Assembly: GCA_027704905.1 (NCBI GenBank)
Contig: JANIIK010000598.1
Span: 102,001 to 166,000 of the forward strand
Direction: 5' to 3'
DNA: 64,000 nt
From: Muraenolepis orangiensis
Lineage: Eukaryota; Chordata; Actinopteri; Gadiformes; Muraenolepididae
Made by a program: the position numbers and the translations under genes. The notes under the pieces are model-generated. The model was not told where the DNA came from, did no database searches, and was given only the letters and a program-made list of their open reading frames with translations. Positions 33,538 through 43,600 of this stretch are shown here, in pieces (position 1 is the stretch's first letter; every line of letters starts with the position of its first letter).

Positions 33538-33683
33538 TGTTGTGTTTAATCAGACTATGGACTACGACTTTTAGGTTGACCGTTTATTGTACACACTGCC
33601 ATGGCGTCAACAACAACAACAACTGTGTCCGGTTGACACACCCCAAAACTCCCGGTCACACCGGATGTAATGCATACATAACA
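33538..33683 (-). repeat. Gypsy-A copy 2, 5' LTR
   Basis: 146 bp, complete, followed by GGTAT. Confidence 0.9.
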
Positions 33684-33688
33684 GGTAT

Positions 33689-34795
33689 GAGTTGTTTAGG
33701 TTCTGGGCAAAACTCCTGATCTGCCTGCCCACTAATCTACCTTCACTTAGATAGCCTTAAGCGGCTTGCCGGGCTCAAGGCTAAACTCATGGGTAGGGAG
33801 CAGACAATAGAAACAGTCAACCACCAGCCCGGAAGAGTGCTCCCTCCCCAGGACTTAACCCCCTCCTCAGGACCAAGTGGAACGTTTGTTGCACTTGGAC
33901 ACCAAACGTACTTCAGTAACTGAAATTACATTTATTTTACAAAAACAAATACAAACAACAAACACATACATATGTCTAGGGGTGGATGGATACATATTGG
34001 TGAGGAGCACGAGAGTGTGACTGTGTGTCTGTGTATCAGAATCCAAAAGGGCAGAGCTGTTGCTCTCAGATGGTTTTAGCCCCCCACACCTTCACCAGGT
34101 GTGGGTAATGAACATTCAGCTTCCCCACTGCTGCTTGCTCTCTGGTGTTCCCTGTATGGCCACTACAGAGACTGCAGGGACACAGGGGGTTGTAACAATG
34201 ATTGAGTCCATAATTGGGCCATAATTGAATATCACTGTTTATCATTCGGTATTGTGAAGTCATGAATAGCGATATATTGACCTATTGCAGTACTTACTAG
34301 TTGGGTAGCCAAAATTAATCACGATTTACAAAGTATGCCCTTTAATTAATAACTATTGTGGCTTATGATAAAGACTAATAGTCTCACTATTTAGACATGT
34401 TTTTTTTTTATTCAAATGTATGCCCACTCAATGTCCAGTCTCTTCCTCTAGGAATGCCTGACTGCGTGCCTTAACCTGCTCTTTCATGACCTGTAAGTAT
34501 ATGGTAAATGGACTGCATGAAGCGTTTTTCCAACCTGTGGCAACTCAAACCGCTTTAAAAGTTGTGGGTCAGCCATGCAAGGCAACCGCCAGCTCACTAT
34601 CATAAAATCAAGTCCCATCTGGCGTTATGAAGAGTGCTATTTATGTCTGGCAAAGTCTGTCCTCCAACAGAGTTATTTTGTTTTTGAAACCATGTTTTGT
34701 TTACATGAGTACAGCATAGCGCTCCAATCTGGACAACCTCATTCCTCCAGCCTTCGTTTGTAGAGAAACCAATCCCATAGCTCCTCCTCGGCCCT
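33689..34795. other. Flank upstream of IFI27-like gene b2
   Basis: No gene. It includes the empty site of the L2 at about 34015-34030 (GACTGTGTGTCTGTGTATCA) and the old TAAATGGACTGCATGA repeat near 34500. Confidence 0.6.
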
Positions 34796-34803
34796 TATAA
34801 AAG
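34796..34803 (+). promoter_or_regulatory. TATA box of IFI27-like gene b2
   Basis: TATAAAAG 42 bp before the exon-1 ATG at 34845. Confidence 0.65.
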
Positions 34804-34844
34804 GGCAAACTGAGAAAGCTTCAGAGTCATCGTCAACCAGAAAC

Positions 34845-37281
34845 ATGGATCTTTGTAAGTAGAACTTGAGAAAATCCAACTGTGGATTCAAGTCATTCAA
34901 TGACATTGAATGACTTGAAGGCTGTTTGCTGGGAGGGCACTTGGATTTGTTTTACTTGAGAATTGTAGGCCACCTTTTTCACTTATTTGTTCTACTTTTA
35001 TTTGATAAATTCGACTTTATACTTTTAGTCACTGCTTTCCAATACAAATATTACACATTTGACAAAAGCCCTTGGCATGTCCCTAGGATTCATTCAATGG
35101 TTTGTAAGGTACAATAATACACTTTTTGTAGTACCTCAATATAATGTAATAATATGACTGTGGAAATGAACAAACCAAACGATAGTTATGTGATCATAAC
35201 TCTAGTACTATGATTATAGGCGTAGCCGTCTAGGCTTCGCCTTATGGGCTTGTCCCGGGCCCAAATCACGTCCACTGGAATGTTCAGCAATGTGGGCGTG
35301 GGCCCCGCCCACATTGCTGAACATTCCAGTGGACGTGATTTGCACATTCCCCACAGGAACGTGTATAAAAGGCCGCGCCGAGCCCCTACTCACCCTACAA
35401 GCTATTTCTTCAGCAATGAGGGTGCAGCAGGTGGGAAACTAGACGGCTACGCCTATAATCATAGAACTAGAGTTATGATAACATAACTACCATTCTATTT
35501 CTTATAGGCTACGCCATCTAGGCTTCGCCTTATGGGCTAAGGCGAAGCCGCGAATGGAGCCCGATAAATGTACCCCTGCTGGACCCAGGTCCTGGGGCAC
35601 ACCGGACTCAAGAAGACGTGAAGTGTGAACACAACATCCCCAATAAAAAACCCAACTCTGCCATGAAACACGCAAAGCTGTGAATACAGAGGACAGAGAA
35701 TAGGGCGAGAAGTAAACTATTCGACTAACGCCTGAATTTCTAAATAGAGAAAGGGCGTTGCCAAGTAGCAATATTCCTCCTACATCCGCCCCAAGGGGGG
35801 GAAAGGAATCATAAGGAATCATCTTATTTCCTTGATGCCTGTCTCACGCATCGGAGCCGTGCTCTGATCGTGAGCGTTCTGAATTTCTGCGCTGCCACAA
35901 ACTTGTTGAGAGCACAGAGATCCAATAAGGGTCTCATTTTCCCGACTTCCTGGGAACCAGGATGTAGCGGGAGTAAAACCCCTGGCGTAATTTGGAGGGG
36001 GGGACGACAAAGACGGCCCCCTTCGCCAAAAGACGCCCACCTCCGTCGCTAGAGCAGCGCTCGCGACCGGGTCCTGGAGCATGGTCTCGATGCTTGACGA
36101 TGCTTCAACTGAATGGGATGTCCCCATTTCAGCAAGCCGTCCAACCAATCGAGTAGGAGGCAGCGCTCTCGTCATGACGCATAGCGCTCTGAGGGCGAGC
36201 AGACATAGGCCTGCAGACATAGGCGCTTGGCCCTGGCGCCGCCGGGTTCTGAAAAGCACTGTGGACAATTAACATCATTAATCTTTCGTCATTACTTACC
36301 TTCCGCATTGCTGAAAGAAATGTGAGGGTGAGTGCCGCTTGGCGGGGCCCACGTGATTCAAAGCCTAGACGGTGTAGCCTGTAAGAAATAGAACCAAATA
36401 AATAATTGTTTTCTCTCATCTTGCGTAGTGTGCAAGATGAGAAACACAGTGTGGTTGGTCTGGGCACAGCTGCTACTACTGTAACTGCTTGTACAGGGGG
36501 AGTAGTGACAGCAGCAATGTCAATGTATTGTCCTCTCTTGATATAGCCCTCGGCATAGGATATAGTTTTAAATAAGATGTATGGACATCGTGTTGCTTAG
36601 TGTCATTGTCTGCTTATCTGTTACAAGTTGCTGCCGTGGTCCTGGCCCCTGTTGTTCTGGGGGCCGTTGGATTTACTTCGACAGGAATCACAGCGGGGTC
36701 CGCAGCTGCAAAAATGATGTCCCTAACGACCGTAGCGAACGGAGGTTGGGTGGCAGCGGGCTCTACAGTGGCTGTGTTGCAGTCAGCAGGTAGGAAAAAC
36801 CTACACCTAAACCAATTCACATCAGCCAGGTGGCTTTACTTGAATGCGACTATTTCTTTTCACACGTTTTTGTTTAGCTACTTTTATTTGATTAATTCAA
36901 CTTCATACTTTTAGTCACTGCTTTCCAATACAAATATAACACATTTGACAAAAGGCCTGGAATGTCCCTAGGATTCATTCAATGGTTTGTAAGGACTTCA
37001 CCGCACTCAGCCTCACACACCTGGTGGAGAACACCTTTTTAGTAGTAAAAGTTCAAGCCACACTAGGTACAATAATACACTGTTTGTAGTACCTCAATAT
37101 AGTGTTATAATATGACTGTGGAAATTAACAAAGTAAAGTCATTTTTTTATTATTGTTTTCTCTCATCTTGCGTGTAGGTGTGCTTGGTCTGCGCAAAGCT
37201 GCTATTGCTGCAACCGCTTGTGCAGGGGGAGAAGTGACAACTGCTGTGGAAGCTGCTGTGACTGCTCTCAAGGGCAAATAA
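34845..37281 (+). CDS. IFI27/ISG12-like gene b2 (exon 2 lost, frame kept)
   Basis: Exons 34845-34854 (ATGGATCTTT), 36628-36789 and 37178-37281. A deletion near 36515 removed the 24-nt exon 2, but 24 is a multiple of three, so exon 1 can join exon 3 and the total of 276 nt is a clean 91-residue frame. The core reads GAVGFTSTGITAGS and VANGGWVAAG; the C-terminus differs from b1 and b3 (GLRKAAIAATACAGG, ending ALKGK). The TATA box is 2 kb upstream, and the DIRS-like remnant fills the first intron. It has lost part of the hydrophobic start. Expressed or not cannot be told from sequence; it is plausibly a functional but divergent paralogue. Confidence 0.6.
35263..35341. repeat. Perfect 35-bp inverted repeat
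   Basis: Arms 35263-35297 and 35307-35341 with a 9-nt loop (GTGGGCCCC), starting AAATCACGTCCACTGG. Units 1 and 3 keep the left part only (13767 and 56893 onward). Confidence 0.95.
35822..36270 (-). pseudogene. DIRS-like Gag/reverse transcriptase fragment
   Basis: Minus-strand frame of about 149 codons in a Gag-like part (RLAEMGTSHSVEASSSIETM, PVASAALATEVGVF). Near 35990, in a neighbouring frame, it passes into SRYILVPRKSGKMRPLLDL and ALNK, the first motifs of DIRS-type reverse transcriptases (LVPKK...RPILDLR...LN in the family). It stops before the catalytic YxDD. Units 1 and 3 keep only the Gag-like portion. Pseudogene. Confidence 0.6.
36449..36515 (+). pseudogene. IFI27-like last-exon remnant a2
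   Basis: Same sequence as 18848-18914 including the extra hairpin at the acceptor (36414-36440). Cut by the deletion that also removed exon 2 of gene b2. Confidence 0.65.
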
Positions 37282-37710
37282 ATGCTTGACCCCCTCTGTC
37301 TGTGTTATGCCTCATGATTTCTCTTTCAGACATGTATAATGACTGTTAATGTAGTTAACTTGCATGTCAGTCTATGATTGACAGGGCTGGGCCATATGTT
37401 TATATCACTGTTTATCGTGAGGTCATGAATAGGGATATATTGACCTATTGCAGTACTTACTAGTTGGGTCAAAATTAATCATGAATTATGAAGTATTCCC
37501 TAGTCTCACTATTTAGACATGTTTTTATTTATTCAAAAGCATGCCCACTCAATGTCCCTCAATGTCTCTTCTTATAGGCCTGACTGCGTGCCTTAACCCC
37601 TATCTATACCTGCTCTAACATGACCTGGAAGTATCTGCTAAATGGACCGCATTTAGAAAGCGCTTTCCCAACCGGTGGCAACTCAAAGTGCTTTATATTT
37701 TGTGCCTCAC
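37282..37710. other. Downstream of gene b2, old interspersed repeat
   Basis: No gene; near-identical to 19895-20315 of unit 1. A possible poly(A) signal AATAAA overlaps the stop codon region at 37277-37282. Confidence 0.55.
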
Positions 37711-37888
37711 ATTCACCCATTCATACACCCATTCATACACCCATTCATACACCCATTCATACACCCATTTATACACCCATTCATACACCCATTCATACAC
37801 CCATTCATTCACCCATTCATACACCCATTCATACACCCATTCATTCACCCATTCATACACCCATTCATTCACCCATTCATACACACCC
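37711..37888. repeat. 12-bp minisatellite, unit 2 (short)
   Basis: About 180 bp of CATTCATACACC units, against more than 1 kb in units 1 and 3. Confidence 0.95.
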
Positions 37889-38129
37889 ACAGCAGCGTCA
37901 GCCATGCAATCAAATCAAGTCTCCACCTGGCGTTACGAAGAGCGCTGCTCCTCCAACAGAGGAGTGTGTTTGAAACCATGTTATGTGTATATTCATGTTT
38001 GGGCCTTCTATGTTATATTGGATGGAATGTCCTGTAGACTACAGGGTGTCTAAGGACAGTAAACATAGGGTTGGTCCACATTGGTTTCTCTCGAGAAACG
38101 AAAGCTAGGCTATCCACGAGCACAGCATA
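37889..38129. other. IFI27-like upstream sequence between the two repeats
   Basis: Similar to 34568-34735 upstream of gene b2 (GTCAGCCATGCAA; TGGCGTTACGAAGAG; TTTGAAACCATG). It is missing in units 1 and 3, where minisatellite and microsatellite touch, so those lost it during repeat expansion. Confidence 0.6.
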
Positions 38130-38520
<391 letters not shown>

Positions 38521-38641
38521 CCAACCTGGTGCAACCTCATTCCTCAAGCATTTGTTTATAGAGAAACCAATCCCAAAGCTCCGTCCTCGGCCCTTTGAAG
38601 GGCAAACTGAGAAAGTTTCAGAGTCATTCTCAACCAGAAAC

Positions 38642-38915
38642 ATGGGTCTCCGTAAGTAGCATATCCTTAACATTGTTTGTGAAAATGTTTATTTTATGTT
38701 CAGAATGAAATAGCCTATGTTTTTTGTAGGTACGATAATAAACTTGTTGGTATTACTCTAATATAAAGTAATAATATGACATTAATTGGTGTTTTTGAAT
38801 TATTAATTTCTCTCATCTTGCATGTGTGGCTGGTCTGGGCCAAACTGCTACTGCTGCAGATGCTTGTACAGGGAGAGTACTGGTACTGACAGCGGCACTG
38901 GCTGCTCTCATCTAA
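38642..38915 (+). pseudogene. IFI27-like fragment c2
   Basis: Exon 1 38642-38651 and last-exon copy 38824-38915, as in c1, with an additional deletion between them. Core exons missing. Confidence 0.65.
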
Positions 38916-39194
38916 ATCCAGCTGGAACTGATGTCCTATGCGCTTTTCTTGTTGAACAGATGAACTAAAACTATTGTTAAAGATGTTAATGGTTTTATTG
39001 TTAATGGTTGTATCACCTTCACCAGGTGTGGGATTAACAATCAGCTTCCTCACTGCTGCTTGCGCCTTGTTGCCCCTGTATGGCCACTGCAGAGACTGCA
39101 GGGGACGCAGGGAGTCGTAACAACTCCTTCCCAGAGAGGCTTCCTAAAGGAAACCCAAAAGAAACACCAGAAAAACAAAGACCCCTTTTGCAAC

Positions 39195-40685
39195 TGTAAC
39201 ACTAGCTTAGTAACTAGACAAGGTATCTATATATGGTTTTGGGCCAGATCAGAAGAAACCAAGTTCGCCTCGGAAGAGAGATGGTCTGCACAAGAATGAA
39301 GCACTGACAACAGATCTATGTTTTGAAGGTAAGGAAATGTGTTTCTCTTTCCAGTTCTTCCTTACCTTCTTTGGTTTATTTTCTTTCCACAAGTCAGGAT
39401 AATACACTGTACAATGAATTAAACAAAATGAATGAATATGTACAAAACACCCTGGGTCTGATGCCCAAACCTTCCCTGGTTCCACTACTTTAGTTACTAT
39501 TTTAATTATATCTACTCACTGTTTTAATTATTATCTATATACTATTTTAATTATTATCTATATACTATTTTAATTATTATCTATATGCTATTTCAATATT
39601 ATAACTTAAACTAACTGGATTAGCTAATTCTAGGAACCAGGACTCTTAATATTTGAAAGAAGACCCTTATATCCAACCCATCTCAAATCAAAAGCTCTGT
39701 TAACACAAAAGCAATAAAACAAACAAAATGGTTTCCCTGAGCAGTGTACTTAACAAAGAACCTGAATCCTATTACAACTTAGTTATCTCTATCCATTTAC
39801 ACACAACGACTTCACTCATTCCATGAATGGTGGTCAAACTCTGTCCATGTGTTCAGGGAACTTGGTGTCCGTGGCCCTTTAAATCAGTTCAGTGATACGA
39901 ATCCATCCTGGGAAACGTGTCGTTGAGTGCGCTTATCCTACCGCTCTGTAGAAGGCGCGGTTTAACTCTGTCCTTGTTCACTTCACAGGTCGTTCTCGTG
40001 GGAGGCTCGCCAGCCTGTCCGCCGCCGATGCAGTCCAAAGGAACCAGCAGACGAACAGACGAATCCAGGATCCAAATCAGTCCAACACAAAACCCAGCCT
40101 TGCAATACAAAACCATACGTGCATATCAACGTCTCATTCAATAAAGTGCATTTACAACCTGTACCTGGGTTCAACTCTTTTCATTCTGTCATGCATCACA
40201 TGGCTGTATAGCGGCCCCTCGTGCTTTTGAGGAACAATGTTGCGACATTCCAACTATCGTTATACCGCACATTACACTCAATTATCATGTTACCACAACT
40301 TTCTAATAGTCACATTTCTCTTGTTTGAGACTCACCAAGGATTTCTCTGATGCTAACTAGCAACCGTCTCGACGAGTGTGTGCTGAATCCCTTCGCACAC
40401 TTCTCACAATATCCACAAAGGTTCTTCTTTCTAATTCAATTCAGGATATCATACCAGTATTCTCTCTTCTATCAGTAATCTGAGGATAGTTATCATATAC
40501 CAACGGGACGATGTCTTAAACATCCACACCTCATGTCATTCCTGACTCGACCAAGGAAAATCTGGTATTGACCGGAGTTCACGGTAAACGTAGGAGGCGG
40601 GCCTAACGCTCTGATTGGTCAAATCTCATTTCAATGTTAGAGATAAGTTTTGGAGTCATTGGAGCTCTAGTAACCAGGGGTTACA
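39195..40685 (-). repeat. Gypsy-D 3' LTR
   Basis: 1491 bp. It contains four tandem copies of a 22-bp TTTTAATTATTATCTATATA-type unit near 39500-39600. The plus-strand CACTCCCCCCTC just inside (40686-40697) is the polypurine tract complement. The pol stop at 40667 lies within this LTR. Confidence 0.95.
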
Positions 40686-43600
40686 CACTCCCCCCTCAAA
40701 GGTGTGTACGTCCCGTTACACCTACACTGATATCTGGGATCTTGCAGTATGTCTATGAAAGCAGAGCTTATACCCTGGAACAGTGACTGCACCAAAGACA
40801 CAAAGGGATTCCCTAATTGTGTATAATGCAGTCTATCTGGGGGGGTTCTGTGTCTAGTGGGCTGTATACGTGGGATGTCTTGTTCAATCTCATCTCTTAT
40901 AGTTCCAACCTCAGTGGCCTCAGGCTGCTGCTCTTGGGGACCTTCATCACTGTTAGACATGTCGGAGGGCACTGGAAGGCCTTCCGCCATTTCACTGGGA
41001 GCATCCTCTGGAACTTCACAAAGCCTCTCAAATGAGCATCTCCGTTTTGCCGCTAGCCCCGATGAGGAAGTGCCTCCCTCAGGCTCTGGATCAGCTGGTT
41101 TCTCTCTTGCAGTTTCAGTCTCAGGTGGGGTTTCTCCTTCAACCTCAAGTTCAGGTAAACTCTCTTTCCCAGGATCACGTGGAAGGGGGTGCAGCTTCCC
41201 CGGAACAACCATAGCTGGCCGTGCTTCCTGCATTGGTTGGTTCCTCTCCCTCTGTACTGGTTCCATGTCTGACAAGGTTCTAGTGTCAACCTCAACTGTT
41301 CCTCCATACGGGTAGTAGTAAACACATCCCTCCTCGGAATCAGATGGATCTCTCATGTCTTCAGGTTCTTCATCATCCTCGATGCCTGGGTTTTGTCGCG
41401 TTTGAGGCCTACGGATGCCCCTTTTTGGAGCTGGACCTTCCGGTTCAACCACAGGTAGGAACCCACAGGGTAGTAACAAGTCCCGGTGCAGGGTCCGAAG
41501 GGGGCCATCTTTGGAGTCTGGCCGGACAGTGTACACAGGAAGATCGCTAGCATGTCGGACCACCACATGCACGCCAGACTCCCACTTGTCGGCCAACTTG
41601 TGCTTCCCTCTTATCCGGACATTCCGCACAAGAACACGATCACCTGCTTCCAGGGTTGAGTCCACGACCCTCTTGTCGAATCTGCGCTTGTTGCGGTCAG
41701 CCGTCTTTGCCGCATTCCGGGTGGCAATTTTATAACTCTCTTCCAATCGACTTCTCAGATCGTGCACATACTGAGAGTGTGACTTTTGAGGCTTGTTGAC
41801 AGGTAGGCCGAAAGCCAGATCGATTGGCAGTCGGGGTTGTCGTCCAAACATCAACTCATATGGAGAAAATCCAGTCACATCGTTTCTCGTACAGTTGTAC
41901 GCGTGCACTAGCGGCTTGACGAAATCCTTCCAGTGAGTCTTGTTCTTGTTTTCCAGGGTTCCCAACATCTGGAGGAGTGTCCTGTTGAAACGTTCCACTG
42001 GGTTCCCTCTTGGGTGATATGGTGTGGTTCTAGTTTTCTGGATACCAGCGATGCGGCACAGCTCTTTGATGGTGTGCGACTCGAAGTCTGGCCCTTGGTC
42101 ACTATGGAGCCTTTCAGGGAACCCATAATGCACGAGGAAGTTGTCCCATAAACACTTTGCCACTGTCTGTGCTTTCTGATTTGGGGTAGGGACAGCAACT
42201 GCGTACTTTGTGAAGTGGTCCGTGATCACCAGTACGTCTCTTGTGTTAGTCCGATCAGGCTCTATGGAGAGAAAGTCCATGCAGACCAGCTCCAATGGCC
42301 TGCTGGTTGTGATGTTCACCAGAGGGGCTGCTCTCTCCTGCTGAGTTTTCCGGCGAACACAACGTTCACATCTCTTGATTTTCTCTTCCACATCCACAGA
42401 CATCCTTGGCCAATAAAACCTGGACCTTGCAAGGTCAAGAGTTCGTTCTGCACCTAGGTGACCTAGGTCATCGTGTAGGCTTCTTAGTACAGTAGCCCTT
42501 AAGTCTGCGGGGAGCGCCAGCTGGTACACTAGGTCCCCTTGATCTTGTCTCCTTCTGTATAACACCCCATTTCTTATCTCCAACCGATTCCACTCTCTCA
42601 ACCACAAGCCTATGTCAGGGAGTTCTCTCCTTTGGGTAGGAGGAGGCTTTTCTCCAGTTTGCAGCTGTTCTATGACCGCCCTAAGATCTGGGTCTGCTCT
42701 CTGCCGTTCCATCAAGTCCTCTTCCGACAGATGTGGAATTACCGGAAGACCATGCTCATTTTCCCGTTGGAACCCGCTGGGTAGAGCATCGGTGTGCAGG
42801 GCTAGGGACTCCACTAAAGCCACAGGCGAGTACGGAGGCCCAAGACTTGCATTCGGTTGATAGACCTGATGTTTCTCACAGATGGCGGTCACTACTTCGG
42901 GAAGGACATCGGTGTGCTCCATATCCATCAGATGGTGTAGTGTGAACTGCTTGATCCTATCTCTCTCTTTCTGTGACACTGGGTCATCCATGAGATCACC
43001 ATGGGGCCGTCGGGAGAGCCCATCTGCATCTTGGTTCTGCCTTCCTGCTCTGTACTGAAGTTTGAAGGAATATGTCGACAGGCTTGACAACCACCTATAA
43101 CTCATGGCGTCCAGCTTGGCTGATGTCAGGATGTAAGTTAGCGGATTGCTATCAGTTACAGCCGTGAAGTCTGTCCCGTAGAGATAATCACTAAACTTTG
43201 CAGTGACAGCCCATTTGAGAGCTAGGAATTCAAGCTTGTGAGCAGGGTACTTGGCTTCGCTCTTAGTCAGCCCTCTGCTCGCAAAAGCTATGGCTCTTTT
43301 CTTCCCGTCCTGCTCCTGGTATAACGCTGCGCCCAGTCCAGTGGTACTGGCGTCTGTATGTAATATGTACGGACGTTTTGGGTCAGCGAATCCCAGCACT
43401 GGAGCAGAGGTGAGCTTCTCGATCAAGGTCTCAAATGCCTGCTGGCAGGGTGGTGTCCATCTATCGCCGAAAGATCCACCAGGATTGAAGTACTGTTTAT
43501 CCGGCTCTTTCTTCTTCTTGCTGCTCTTCCGAAGTGGAGGATACCCTGCGGTAAGGTCGTTCAAGGGCTTTGTGATCTTAGCGTAGTCCTGAACGAACCT

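Larger units (their letters stand above)
30098..33683 (-). mobile_element. Gypsy-A copy 2, with nested LINE-X
   Basis: Both LTRs complete (30098-30243 and 33538-33683), GGTAT on both sides (30093-30097 and 33684-33688). The polypurine tract complement TTTACCCCCCCC follows the left LTR. It retains a 21-bp segment near 33043 (part of LDLRQGYLQVPL) that copies 1 and 3 have lost, so it is the most complete of the three. A 570-bp LINE-X insertion interrupts the integrase. Confidence 0.9.
35181..36395 (-). mobile_element. DIRS-like remnant, unit 2 (most complete)
   Basis: Left inverted repeat pair 35181-35233 and 35439-35491 with a long internal palindrome (35263-35341) and a TATAAAAG at 35364. 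An outer pair runs from TTTCTTATAGGCTACGCC (about 35498) to its inverted copy ending at 36395. Between lie minus-strand Gag-like and reverse-transcriptase-start sequences. Inverted rather than direct terminal repeats and this polymerase type indicate DIRS. Tyrosine recombinase, RNase H and most of the polymerase are absent. Confidence 0.6.

Noticed and set aside
39060..39299. Small plus frame near the unit 2 / gypsy-D joint
   Set aside because: It runs from unit sequence into the LTR, so it was created by the insertion; no domain.
41000..41340. Envelope gene at the end of gypsy-D pol
   Set aside because: The extension is acidic and proline-rich, in frame with integrase, without signal peptide or membrane segment.
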